DNA from: Arion vulgaris
Lineage: Eukaryota; Mollusca; Gastropoda; Stylommatophora; Arionidae
Reading direction: 5' to 3'
DNA length: 64,000 nucleotides
Assembly (NCBI GenBank): GCA_020796225.1
Contig: CM036753.1
Coordinates: 86,268,203 to 86,332,202, forward strand
The notes under the pieces are model-generated. The model ran no database searches and was not told the origin of the DNA. It was given only the letters and a program-made list of their open reading frames with translations. Shown here piece after piece: positions 54,024-64,000 of the stretch (the first letter of the stretch is position 1; each line of letters opens with the position of its first letter). The translations under genes and the position numbers were made by a program.

Positions 54024-56626
54024 CATATGATTCACTTTTTTACAGAAAGATGTATTTGTCCTAAGCTGTTGTCCTACATATGATTCACTTTTGTACAGAA
54101 AGATGTATTTGTCCTAAGCTGCTGTCCTACATATGATTCACTTTTGTACAGAAAGATGTATTTGTCCTAAGCTGTTGTCCTACATATGATTCACTTTTGT
54201 ACAGAAAGATGTATTTGTCCTAAGCTGTTGTCCTACATATGATTCACTTTTTTACAGAAAGATGTATTTGTCCTAAGCTGTTGTCCTACATATGATTCAC
54301 TTTTGTACAGAAAGATGTATTTGTCCTAAGCTGTTGTCCTACATATGATTCACTTTTTTACAGAAAGATGTATTTGTCCTAAGCTGTTGTCCTACATATG
54401 ATTCACTTTTGTACAGAAAGATGTATTTGTCCTAAGCTGTTGTCCTACATATGATTCACTTTTGTACAGAAAGATGTATTTGTCCTAAGCTGTTGTCCTA
54501 CATATGATTCACTTTTGTACAGAAAGATGTATTTGTCCTAAGCTGTTGTCCTACATATGATTCACTTTTGTACAGAAAGATGTATTTGTCCTAAGCTGTT
54601 GTCCTATATATGATTCACTTTTGTACAGAAAGATGTATTTGTCCTAAGCTGTTGTCCTACATATGATTCACTTTTGTACAGAAAGATGTATTTGTCCTAA
54701 GCTGTTGTCCTATATATGATTCACTTTTGTACAGAAAGATGTATTTGTCCTAAGCTGTTGTCCTACATATGATTCACTTTTTTACAGAAAGATGTATTTG
54801 TCCTAAGCTGTTGTCCTACATATGATTCACTTTTTTACAGAAAGATGTATTTGTCCTAAGCTGTTGTCCTACATATGATTCACTTTTGTACAGAAAGATG
54901 TATTTGTCCTAAGCTGTTGTCCTACATATGATTCACTTTTTTACAGAAAGATGTATTTGTCCTAAGCTGCTGTCCTACATATGATTCACTTTTGTACAGA
55001 AAGATGTATTTGTCCTAAGCTGCTGTCCTACATATGATTCACTTTTGTACAGAAAGATGTATTTGTCCTAAGCTGCTGTCCTACATATGATTCACTTTTG
55101 TACAGAAAGATGTATTTGTCCTAAGCTGCTGTCCTACATATGATTCACTTTTGTACAGAAAGATGTATTTGTCCTAAGCTGCTGTCCTACATATGATTCA
55201 CTTTTGTACAGAAAGATGTATTTGTCCTAAGCTGCTGTCCTACATATGATTCACTTTTTTACAGAAAGATGTATTTGTCCTAAGCTGTTGTCCTACATAT
55301 GATTCACTTTTGTACAGAAAGATGTATTTGTCCTAAGCTGCTGTCCTACATATGATTCACTTTTGTACAGAAAGATGTATTTGTCCTAAACTGCTGTCCT
55401 ACATATGATTCACTTTTGTACAGAAAGATGTATTTGTCCTAAGCTGTTGTCCTACATATGATTCACTTTTGTACAGAAAGATGTATTTGTCCTAAGCTGC
55501 TGTCCTACATATGATTCACTTTTGTACAGAAAGATGTATTTGTCCTAAGCTGTTGTCCTACATATGATTCACTTTTGTACAGAAAGATGTATTTGTCCTA
55601 AGCTGTTGTCCTATATATGATTCACTTTTGTACAGAAAGATGTATTTGTCCTAAGCTGCTGTCCTACATATGATTCACTTTTGTACAGAAAGATGTATTT
55701 GTCCTAAGCTGCTGTCCTACATATGATTCACTTTTTTACAGAAAGATGTATTTGTCCTAAGCTGTTGTCCTACATATGATTCACTTTTGTACAGAAAGAT
55801 GTATTTGTCCTAAGCTGTTGTCCTACATATGATTCACTTTTGTACAGAAAGATGTATTTGTCCTAAGCTGTTGCCCTACATATGATTCACTTTTGTACAG
55901 AAAGATGTATTTGTCCTAAGCTGTTGTCCTATATATGATTCACTTTTGTACAGAAAGATGTATTTGTCCTAAGCTGTTGTCCTACATATGATTCACTTTT
56001 GTACAGAAAGATGTATTTGTCCTAAGCTGCTGTCCTACATATGATTCACTTTTGTACAGAAAGATGTATTTGTCCTAAGCTGTTGTCCTACATATGATTC
56101 ACTTTTTTACAGAAAGATGTATTTGTCCTAAGCTGCTGTCCTACATATGATTCACTTTTGTACAGAAAGATGTATTTGTCCTAAGCTGCTGTCCTATATA
56201 TGATTCACTTTTTCACAGAAAGATGTATTTGTCCTAAGCTGCTGTCCTACATATGATTCACTTTTGTACAGAAAGATGTATTTGTCCTAAGCTGTTGTCC
56301 TACATATGATTCACTTTTGTACAGAAAGATGTATTTGTCCTAAGCTGTTGTCCTACATATGATTCACTTGTGTACAGAAAGATGTATTTGTCCTAAGCTG
56401 ATGTCCTACATATGATTCACTTTTGTACAGAAAGATGTATTTGTCCTAAGCTGTTGTCCTACATATGATTCACTTTTGTACAGAAAGATGTATTTGTCCT
56501 AAGCTGTTGCCCTACATATGATTCACTTTTGTACAGAAAGATGTATTTGTCCTAAGCTGTTGCCCTACATATGATTCACTTTTGTACAGAAAGATGTATT
56601 TGTCCTAAGCTGTTGCCCTACATATT
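54024..56626 (+). repeat. 53-bp satellite, about 49 copies
   Basis: Unit ctacatatgattcacttttg then tacagaaagatgtatttgtc and ctaagctgttgtc, 53-base period, no length changes seen. Two main binary sites (ttttgta/ttttta and gctgttg/gctgctg), plus ctata/ctaca and ttgcc at the right end. cctgctg units cluster at 54960-55240. No coding capacity. Confidence 0.98.
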
Positions 56627-56682
56627 CATTGAAGGATACCGTATACAACATTCAGTTATTCTAAATGAGTATTACAACAGCT

Positions 56683-56684
56683 CC

Positions 56685-56720
<36 letters not shown>

Positions 56721-56722
56721 TT
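56683..56722 (-). repeat. (GA)n LINE tail, inverted
   Basis: CT run on the plus strand directly next to the LINE end that follows; equals the tail at 1769-1806 on the opposite strand. Confidence 0.8.
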
Positions 56723-57160
56723 TTAACCCGGATTGGGGCATAGACCCTCAACCAACTCATGCCAAGTCTTTCTATCTCTAGCTATCTCCTGCAGCTCTCT
56801 CCAGCTTTTCTTTATATTGTTGATCTTTGCCTCCAAATCTCGTCTCCATGTATTTCTAGGCTTCCCTTCTTTCGTTGTCCGTGTGGGTTCCAGAAAAGGA
56901 CCCACACTTGGTATATTCCACTTTGCTTTCCTCAAAGTGTATCATATCCAGCGCAGCCTCTTTTTTTTAACCTCTTGGTCCACTGGAATATGTCTTGTTC
57001 TCTCCATAAGTTCCTCATCTGTGACCCTATCATACCATCGCAGTCACTCTTTTCTGCGCAGACACCAGTTGATGAATGTTTGCAATTTATGCGTTACTAT
57101 CTTAGTAGCTCTCCATGTTTCTGACCCATACAGCAGAACTGCTTTAACATTGAGTTAAAT
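56723..57160 (-). pseudogene. LINE C-terminal fragment, minus strand
   Basis: Minus strand from 57160: VKAVLLYGSETW, KLQTFINWCLRRK, RWYDRVTDEELMERTRHIPV, then a frame at 56723-56935 with KAKWNIPSVGPFLEPTRTTK then EGKPRNTWRRDLEAKINNIK, SWRELQEIARDRKTWHELVE and GLCPNPG. GKP.NTWRRDLE and the ARDR..W..LV..LC end are typical of LINE ORF termini. Plus-strand frames over the same bases are shadows. Paralogue of 1345-1768 and better preserved. Confidence 0.9.
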
Positions 57161-57769
57161 ATTCACATTTTTTCTGAATTTGATTTCTTTAGACTTCCAT
57201 ATGTTTCCCGTCGATGAAAGCTCCTCTTGTCTTCTTCTGTATTCTTATTTTAACATCTCTATCTATTCCACCTCTTTTCTACATTATTTAACAACTCCTA
57301 CTAGTCTATTCAAATTATTAGATAGCAATATTAAACAGTTAGATTTTGCTTTCTCCATTACTTGTACTTACGGTGTCACGAAAAAATAAAAATTAAGAAA
57401 GTTGAGAAAAAAAAATAAAGATGAAAATCGACTGTCATGTTAGTTCTGTTGCATGATGTTTAATGTTTTCTTTAATTAAAAGATAAACTTATCTGCAGTG
57501 TTTGTTTCGCTAGATTGTTTTATGATGTATTTATCGGTAGACTTGTCATTTACTTGACATGCACGAAATGAAGGGATATAAATGTTTCATATGCAAGTTT
57601 GAGAGATTGACGATAACTGGCAAACAACAGTACAGGCACCCACAAATATCGTTGTTATTTACAAAATACGACAAGAAACATTAACAGTAAGATAGCATTA
57701 TTATTTGAATATCTTATAACGTTGCTAACCAATGAAGCACAATTTTTTGTTAAATATTAAAATGAAAAC
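57161..57769. other. Unassigned spacer
   Basis: Nothing recognised. Confidence 0.4.
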
Positions 57770-57935
57770 CAGTGGCGGCTCGTGATCCTTTTTTGTTGGT
57801 GGGGCCAGACACACATTTTCCGAAAAATCATGGTTCTGGATTAGGTTGTATTTTAATTTATTAAATAATAAATGCACCTTACACATTATTTTGATGGGGC
57901 CTGGCCCCACTGCCCATAATGATGAGCCGCCACTG
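57770..57935. mobile_element. hAT-type MITE, CAGTGGCGGCTC ends
   Basis: 166-bp element starting cagtggcggctcgtgatcc and ending atgatgagccgccactg; 12 bases of the ends are exact inverted repeats and the rest nearly so. Flanks atgaaaac (57762-57769) and attaaaac (57936-57943) give an 8-base duplication with one mismatch, as expected for hAT. Internally it has ggtggggccag and ggggcctggccccac words. Noncoding. Confidence 0.88.
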
Positions 57936-57944
57936 ATTAAAACT

Positions 57945-57992
57945 GTCTAACAGTTTCTTCAGAAATTGAAACAACTAAAGAAACTGTTAGAC
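57945..57992. repeat. Perfect 15-bp inverted repeat (hairpin)
   Basis: gtctaacagtttctt at 57945-57959 and its exact complement aagaaactgttagac at 57978-57992, with an 18-base loop. It starts two bases after the MITE target-site copy. Function unknown. Confidence 0.85.
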
Positions 57993-58044
57993 GGGACAGG
58001 CAGAACTAACACAAATTATATTGTTAAAGACGTGCTTTTTTTAT

Positions 58045-58680
58045 CATGTCCTGTAGGACTGTCCTCTCCTGGGTGAGCTGAAAAGCAACATGTGGTCTCA
58101 CCCAGTCGACCTGAAAACTAAGCTTTGTGGAAACCTGACAGACCTGAAGCTCACTGCCCTGTTTGTTGGTCTACAACATAGATTCCCAAACATTTTCGGT
58201 CCACCGTCCACTTTTCACGACATAAACTTTATAACGCCCCCTTCTTCCCTATTATAACAGTTTGCCAACGCCCCTTTCCATATATATATATATATATATA
58301 GCTCTATTTTCACTTTAACATAGAAAAGTGATATATATTTCTGTCATACATGGTCAATTTTCAAATGATTATATACATGAAATAGAAAATTGATGCAAAA
58401 ATGGATCGTGTAAGATGGGCATAAGATGAATTAAAATGCAGAATTCACATTTTTAATGATTATTCAAAAGAAAATCAAGAAAAAAATTCCTCAAATCCTT
58501 CTGAACCCACCATCATCCCTGGAAGTTTCAGCGCCCACAGGGTAGCGATACCGCCCACTTCGGGAAACGCTGGTCTACGGCAAACTTAGCGCATGACCAG
58601 AGATTACTGAAGAAGAAAAGAAGAAAGAAGAAGAAGAAGAGAGAAGAAGAAGAAGAAGAAGGAAAAGAAGAAAAGATATC
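58045..58680 (+). pseudogene. RNase H-type LINE 3' end, split by a MITE
   Basis: Left part 58045-58168 (gtaggactgtcctctcctgg, ggaaacctgacagacctgaa) and right part 58573-58680 (ctacggcaaacttagcgcat, gaccagagattactgaagaa, then (GAA)n). Removing the MITE and one TSD copy makes it collinear with 34680-34860. Short, noncoding in effect, but the (GAA)n tail is well preserved. Confidence 0.85.
58177..58572. mobile_element. hAT-type MITE nested in a LINE 3' end
   Basis: 396-bp element, left end catagattcccaaacatttt then cgg, right end ccgcccacttcgggaaacgctg as inverted partner (CA...TTTCCC.AA form common in hAT elements). Target copies gtctacaa (58169-58176) and gtctacgg (58573-58580): eight bases with the last two diverged, fitting the nTCTAnAn-like hAT preference. 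Internal (TA)n at about 58279-58300. No coding sequence. Confidence 0.85.
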
Positions 58681-59597
58681 GCAGCAAATTATTGTGAGAT
58701 CTGAGTTTTTAGAAAATCAATTGTGAAATACATTAAGATATTTTATCGCAATTGCTATAAACATTTCTGTAAAATAAAAGGAACATAGATTTTAAAATAT
58801 ACATGTATACAGCAAAATAAAACAATGGAGATGGCTATCGAAAAAGATAGGACAAGAAAATGTGAAGTATTCTGGACATGTATTATGTCATGAAGACAAC
58901 AACCATGCAACCGTACATATCGGAAAGAAAAAGATTGATTCATTGTTATGATCATTATCATCGCACTTCGATGAATAACAATATGTCCACCTAATGCTAT
59001 TCCATATATCTCATTTATTGATCTCATAATGACTTCACTGTACAGATAGAATATACTAGAAGATGATAAGAATCTACGCTTAGACTTTGTAATCAATCTG
59101 CAGATTGTTTAACCTGATTAGTGCATTCTAGTTTAAAACTAGAAATATGACATATACCTTTCTGGTTTACCTAAGATGCACAAGTTGATCACTTCATGTG
59201 AAGTTTCCTACTTCATCTGTACCAAATTGCCAGCACGTATTTATGAAATATGAAGATCTGTTATTAAAGTATTAACAATAGGCGTCGAACAGGTCACTGT
59301 CACCTCACAATATTCTTCAGTGAAGGTTACGTTTATTTGTGGGGTGGGTGCAGTTACTGGAATGTCGTTCCGTGCATTCTGTTTGTTATTAGTTTCCCTT
59401 TTAGCTGTGTATCTGTTTATTATGTCAGGTTACTCTGTGTATGTAATTATACATCGCTGACATACACAAATCCTTTAGGGATGTGCTAATATGACTGTGT
59501 TATTGTTATTTGCTCAGTAGAATTGTGAACTTTTTACTTATTTGGTTGAATGTATGACATTCCTGAGGAGTTTTTGTATACATAATTTCATGTGTAC
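58681..59597. other. Unassigned AT-rich stretch
   Basis: Frames on the minus strand at 58755-59096 show no domain. No tandem repeat or SINE recognised before the (CT)n run at 59598. Confidence 0.4.
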
Positions 59598-59942
59598 CTC
59601 TCTCTCTCTCTCTCTCTCACGATCACCGCCCAGACCGATGTACCAGACTTCCCAATAAATTATATTCATGTGAAGATCTGATTCATGCAACCTTAGCATT
59701 GGTGTATTTTACGTCACATCTTCAGCATCATGTGGAGCTCTGGTGCTTATCCTTCGGCGACGTGTCTGGTTTCAACCAGCGTTTACTCGGTTCGCTCTCC
59801 GTTCTGTAGCCATCTAGTGTTTTTATGGTGTGGGGTACCTAGCCCACGGCAAACCTCTTTAGTCGCCTCTTACGACATGCATGGCAGGTAACAGTGGTTA
59901 TATTCTTTACACCCCAATTTGGGCCCCGGTAACCACTCGGGC
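59598..59942 (-). mobile_element. SINE family A, full copy 2
   Basis: Inverted, collinear partner of 16386-16717, from the (GA)n tail (plus-strand ct run 59598-59617) through atcaccgcccagaccg, gcttatccttcggcgacgtg, ggttcgctctccgttctgta and tcgcctcttacgacatgc to gccccggtaaccactcgggc. The flanking words atgtgt on both sides (about 59590 and 59944) may be a short target duplication; this is not convincing. Confidence 0.88.
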
Positions 59943-60019
59943 TATGTGTTTTCTCTACCACAGACGGTATATATAATCATCTGTTATTAATTGAGGACAA
60001 TTGTCTAGAAAGTGATACT

Positions 60020-60285
60020 TATTTTTACATTTTAAGTAGGCAGCGGCATTTCAGCCTACATTTTCAATTTTCAAGTCAAAGATTCTATTACGTGCTCAAT
60101 TTAAACGTGATCTAAGTTGTCTTAGCCGGCCGTCTCCAATAGCACTAGACACTCGATCTCACCTACACTGAGATCAAGGATAACGGTGGGGAAAATCTGA
60201 TTGCTAAACATGGAAAACAAACCGAGTTTTACAGTGCGAGACGGACACCATACCCTTACGTAACAGAGATACCCTCCCTCCCACT
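60020..60285 (-). mobile_element. SINE family H, copy 3
   Basis: Minus strand carries a B-box-like region near 60200-60245, then cttgatctcagtgtaggtga, gatcgagtgtctagtgctat, tggagacggccgg and gagcacgtaatagaatc, with the order found at 51430-51660. Confidence 0.7.
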
Positions 60286-60837
60286 AGTTATCCTACAATA
60301 TATCTGTTAATCGGCATTCCTTGCTCACTCCTCGCGCAATGAACGTGCTTACACGTGAGTATCCTTGGGTGGCAGCGTATAAAGATTAGACCTGGTTAAA
60401 CTATCCGTGACTTCAACAATCTGATAATCAGGAAACATGCATCCTATACTACTTTCAGTTTCCTCATAGATTATCTCGATACAACACTACGTTACCACTC
60501 TTTGCTTCCTCTATAACACAAATAAAGTAAGCGGAGAAGAGAAATTCGTTTTCCACTAGAATTGTATGTATAATGATTGCGTGATTTGATATATTAAACA
60601 AACAAGAGAAATCTATCTGCGGTCATTGTTAGAATGTTGTTTATATTTTCTGAACTACATTCCGTACCTGCTACGTTACATGTCAGTCGGTACATATTTT
60701 GTATGACTTGTATTTTTATTCCGGAAGCGAAAACAACAGGTTATATAAATGAGAGTTTATAAACTCAGAAATAGAAAAGCACAGTCACTGGATTGAATTC
60801 AAATGTCTGAATATGGATCTCTAAGATCGAAGAATTG
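60286..60837. other. Unassigned spacer
   Basis: Nothing recognised. Confidence 0.4.
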
Positions 60838-61025
60838 ATTTCATTGCACATGGTTTCTCCACATGGCTCCGTTACTGTTGAAAAATGTCAAGAGTTGCAC
60901 AAGGTTCCAGCAACAGTCCTACGGATCTCACGAAAATATTGCACATGTGATTTGGTTCAGATTCAGGCCCACTACCGTCAGAATGTCATGAAAATGTCTT
61001 AACCACTTTGCCATAGAGACTCCAA
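60838..61025 (-). mobile_element. tRNA-derived SINE, family D, copy 5
   Basis: On the minus strand: head ggagtctctatggcaaagtg then gttaagac, a B-box-like stretch (ggcctgaatctgaacc, about 60953-60968), cacatgtgcaatattttcgt, gagatccgtaggactgttgc and ccatgtgcaatgaaatc at the 3' end. Collinear with copies 3 and 4. Confidence 0.85.
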
Positions 61026-61440
61026 ATAAGATGTCTTAACCACTTTGCCATAGAGACTCCAAATAAGATGTCTTAACCACTTTGCCATAGAGACTCCAAA
61101 TAAGATGTCTTAACCACTTTGCCATAGAGACTCCAAATAAGATGTCTTAACCACTTTGCCATAGAGACTCCAAATAAGATGTCTTAACCACTTTGCCATA
61201 GAGACCCCAAATAAGATGTCTTAACCACTTCGCCATAGAGACCCCAAATAAGATGTCTTAACCACTTTGCCATAGAGACCCCAAATAAGATGTCTTAACC
61301 ACTTTGCCATAGAGACCCCAAATAAGATGTCTTAACCACTTTGCCATAGAGACTCCAAATAAGATGTCTTAACCACTTTGCCATAGAGACCCCAAATAAG
61401 ATGTCTTAACCACTTTGCCATAGAGACTCCAAATAAGATG
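60993..61440 (-). repeat. 37-bp array built from a SINE 5' head, about 12 copies
   Basis: The unit on the plus strand is gatgtcttaaccactttgcc then atagagactccaaataa, 37-base period. In the opposite sense each unit carries ggagtctctatggcaaagtg then gttaagacatc, that is, the family D head with its A-box. The leftmost unit is part of the intact SINE copy 5, so the array extends the element at its 5' end. Variants: gactcc/gacccc and one cttcgcc. Confidence 0.95.
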
Positions 61441-61499
61441 GATGAATACTTATATGGAATCAAAGTAAATATAAATAGACAGAAATAAAGCAGACATAG

Positions 61500-61745
61500 T
61501 TGATAACCCGCTGCGCTAGTGACCAAGTGCCGTGGAAATTATGTGGTTCGAGGCCAGCTTGGGCCAAAAAATCTCGGTGTGCACACGGTACACGGATTAG
61601 ACTACAAAAAACCCTGATCCTTTACTTGGTGATATAAAATGCAAATACCTCTAAAGCCGGAGTAAGGTTCGCCTAAATGGCGAGTGACACTGATAAAAAG
61701 GAAAGTAAACCTTCACGCAAATATCAGTTAGAGGTGATATATTAG
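61500..61745 (+). mobile_element. tRNA-derived SINE, family I
   Basis: tgataacccgctgcgctagt then gaccaagtg as a possible A-box region, and GTGGTTCGAGGCC (about 61541-61553) as a good B-box. The body cacacggtacacggattaga, accctgatcctttacttggt and gccggagtaaggttcgccta matches the inverted copy at 43785-43930. Confidence 0.72.
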
Positions 61746-61848
61746 GCGCCATGACTACGATTGAATTCAGAGCGGGCGAACGCTACAAAAGAGAGAAGTG
61801 AAAAGTAGGATACTTTATCTTAAACTACAATCACTCCAACAGTTAGAC

Positions 61849-62150
61849 GAATATTGCATGGATCAAATAAAGCTGAATATTGCATGGATAAAATAAAGTT
61901 GAATATTGCATGGATAAAATAAAGCTGAATATTGCATGGATAAAATAAAGCTGAATATTGCATGGATAAAATAAAGTTGAATATTGCATGGATAAAATAA
62001 AGCTGAATATTGCATGGATAAAATAAAGCTGAATATTGCATGGATAAAATAAAGCTGAATATTGCTTGGATAAAATAAAGCTGAATATTGCATGGATAAA
62101 ATAAAGCTGAATATTGCATGGATAAAATAAAGCTGAATATTGCTTGGATA
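61849..62150 (+). repeat. 26-bp minisatellite, about 11 copies
   Basis: Unit gaatattgcatggataaaat then aaagct, 26-base period, with gct/gtt and gcatgg/gcttgg variants. Minus-strand frames of the repeat are artefacts. Confidence 0.97.
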
Positions 62151-62367
62151 TCTTAACCCCTTCATCTTTTTGGGCCAATATACAAGCTAGCTGTATATTT
62201 TAAGATGACATAAAGCAAGTATACTGGCTAATTCAGTATATACTTCAATACAAATGAGTACTGAGGTAACCAAACAATTACGGAGTGAAAGAGTTAAAGC
62301 AAAATTAGAATAGGCATTACGGACACAGACGTTTTGATTCATGGAACACAGCTCTAATACGTCGTCT

Positions 62368-62852
62368 AAAAAAACATCCTCTACACCAGGTCTAGTAATC
62401 AAATCTAAAAGCATCCTCCACACCAGGTGTAGTATTCAAATCTAAAAACATCCTCTACACCAGGTCTAGTAATCAAATCTAAAAACATCCTTTACACCAA
62501 GTGTAGTATTCAAATCTAAAAACATCCTTTACACCAGGTGTAGTATTCAAATCTAAAAACATCCTTTACACCAGGTGTAGTATTCAAATCTAAAAACATC
62601 CTTTACACCAGGTGTAGTTTTCAAATCTAAAAACATCCTTTACACCAGGTGTAGTATTCAAATCTAAAAACATCCTTTACACCAGGTGTAGTATTCAAAT
62701 CTAAAAACATCCTTTACACCAGGTGTAGTTTTCAAATCTAACAACATCCTTTACACCAGGTGTAGTATTCAAATCTAAAAACATCCTTTACACCAGGTGT
62801 AGTTTTCAAATCTAACAACATCCTTTACACCAGGTGTAGTATTCAAATCTAA
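62368..62852 (+). repeat. 37-bp minisatellite, about 13 copies
   Basis: Unit aaaaacatcctttacaccag then gtgtagtattcaaatct, 37-base period. Left units have ctctacaccaggtctagtaa; right units alternate tattca and ttttca. Same period as the SINE-head array at 61 kb but unrelated sequence. Confidence 0.96.
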
Positions 62853-63024
62853 GAGATCAATAATAGATACTGAATCAAATATTAGGTTCTTCCGGGAAAA
62901 GCAAATTACCAAAGACAGGATTCGAAATACAGACGAGCGTTTAAGAACACACCAACCAGCTAATTATTTTTGTCCGAAGTCCTATTACTTGTTCACTACC
63001 TATTATTGATCATATTCATTGGTT

Positions 63025-63322
63025 TCTGTGCTTCCTGTGCTTCCCTGTGCTTCCCTGTGCTTCCCCTGTGCTTTCCCTGTGCTTTCCTGTGCTTCCCTGT
63101 GCTTCCCTGTGCTTCCCCTGTGCTTCCCTGTGCTTCCCCTGTGCTTCCCCTGTGCTTCCCTGTGCTTTCCTGTGCTTCCCTGTGCTTCCCTGTGCTTCCC
63201 TGTGCTTCCCTGTGCTTTCCCTGTGCTTCCCTGTGCTTCCCCTGTGCTTCCCCTGTGCTTCCCCTGTGCTTCCCTGTTCTTCCCTGTGCTTCCCCTGTGC
63301 TTCCCTGTGCTTCCCTGTGGTT
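63025..63322 (+). repeat. 10-11 bp minisatellite, about 28 copies
   Basis: Unit tgcttccctg with extra c or t in many copies (tgcttcccctg, tgctttccctg). Frames on both strands (CASLCFPVLP, STGKHREAQG) are repeat translations. Confidence 0.97.
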
Positions 63323-64000
63323 CTAAACACATCTTATTATCTTCTAAAATCTAACAACATTACTTTTGACTCCCAATAACACGAACAAAGGGGGTCCTAA
63401 CAGAGCTAACTATAAACTTATGGACCTTCGAACTCAGGTAAAAATTATGGGAAAGCAGACCACAACTACCACCACATGACCTCGCATTCCAGTATTGGTG
63501 TATATAGACGAATTCATTTTAAAATCAACACAAAATGCTAAATCGAAGTTATATTATGCAACAAGTTAAGTTTAACAATAAGGAACATCAATATTATGAA
63601 TATTTTTCACCAATATTATGAATTATGAATTATTTCACCAATAAATAACCATAGACTCAAAGAATTGAGTAAAATTGCAAAAATGCTTGCAGTGTTCTAT
63701 CAAACATATATACATCCCAGCCCCCTTCTCTGATCTAGGTCAGGGATTCCCGGGTTAGTTGTCCGGCCTAGTTATCTAGAGTTGGCCGTAGTCCAAGTCA
63801 TGAATTTATCTTGCACAGTACTAGGACTAAAATGATGACATGTTATACTGTACCGACACGCATCATGCAAACCACATGCACTCGGAATGTCATATTTATT
63901 GAACCCCTGCACTAACACACACAGACACAAATATCGACACATACAGAATATTTATAATTGTATTTTATCAAATTACATTGTTAACGTTGTGGACACCAAA
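63323..64000. other. Unassigned right end
   Basis: AT-rich. caccaatattatgaattatg shows a small local duplication near 63600-63650. No gene recognised. Confidence 0.4.

Noticed and set aside
56733..57158. 141-codon plus-strand frame
   Set aside because: Shadow of the minus-strand LINE fragment at 56723-57160.
63003..63332. Collagen- or mucin-like frames (STGKHREAQG and its complement)
   Set aside because: Translations of a 10-11 bp minisatellite; open on both strands in several frames.

Overview
This is a repeat-rich stretch of animal nuclear DNA. It is AT-rich overall, with no operons, no ribosome binding sites and no gene dense in coding sequence. I recognise no host gene exon. Every protein-like signal I can support is a decayed piece of a transposable element: non-LTR retrotransposons (LINEs), one Penelope-like element with further fragments, and one hAT transposase remnant. 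Around these lie tRNA-derived SINEs, short inverted-repeat DNA transposons (MITEs) and a very large amount of minisatellite DNA. The mix of RTE-like and RNase H-bearing LINEs, Penelope elements and several tRNA-headed SINE families suggests an invertebrate, and a mollusc or other lophotrochozoan seems most likely to me. That is an impression, not a proof.

Layout. 0-2.4 kb: three LINE 3' pieces and a SINE. 2.4-5.9 kb: a 35-bp satellite of about 100 copies. 6-23 kb: LINE and SINE debris, a GC-richer SINE-like block at 8.7-10 kb, a hAT transposase remnant at 15.5 kb, and a LINE at 16.1-17.6 kb split by a SINE with a 12-bp target-site duplication (TSD). 23.5-28.6 kb: a LINE cut off at its FADD box, a Penelope element inserted in a minisatellite with an 8-bp TSD, and further LINE and SINE insertions. 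30-37 kb: SINEs, then a LINE reverse transcriptase on the minus strand. 37.9-43.4 kb: a run of arrays with 36-, 49-, 50-, 33- and 19-bp units, with two Penelope tails facing each other inside the 33-bp array. 43.9-44.2 kb: a mariner-type MITE with perfect 26-bp ends. 45.9-48.6 kb: a 44-bp satellite of about 61 copies. 49.7-53.7 kb: a SINE with TSD at the edge of a 23-bp array, a 32-bp array, a Penelope fragment and a trinucleotide tract. 54.0-56.6 kb: a 53-bp satellite of about 49 copies. 56.7-64 kb: LINE pieces, two hAT MITEs (one nested in a LINE), SINEs, and 37-, 26-, 37- and 10-bp arrays.

The main theme is the link between mobile elements and tandem arrays. In three copies of one tRNA-derived SINE the 5' head carrying the A-box is itself tandemly multiplied, and a fourth copy abuts the large 35-bp satellite at the same end. 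All three Penelope remnants lie in or beside tandem arrays. A fifth of the window or more is minisatellite DNA. Several arrays show single-base homopolymer shortenings that look like uncorrected long-read errors, so frame breaks here should be read with care.
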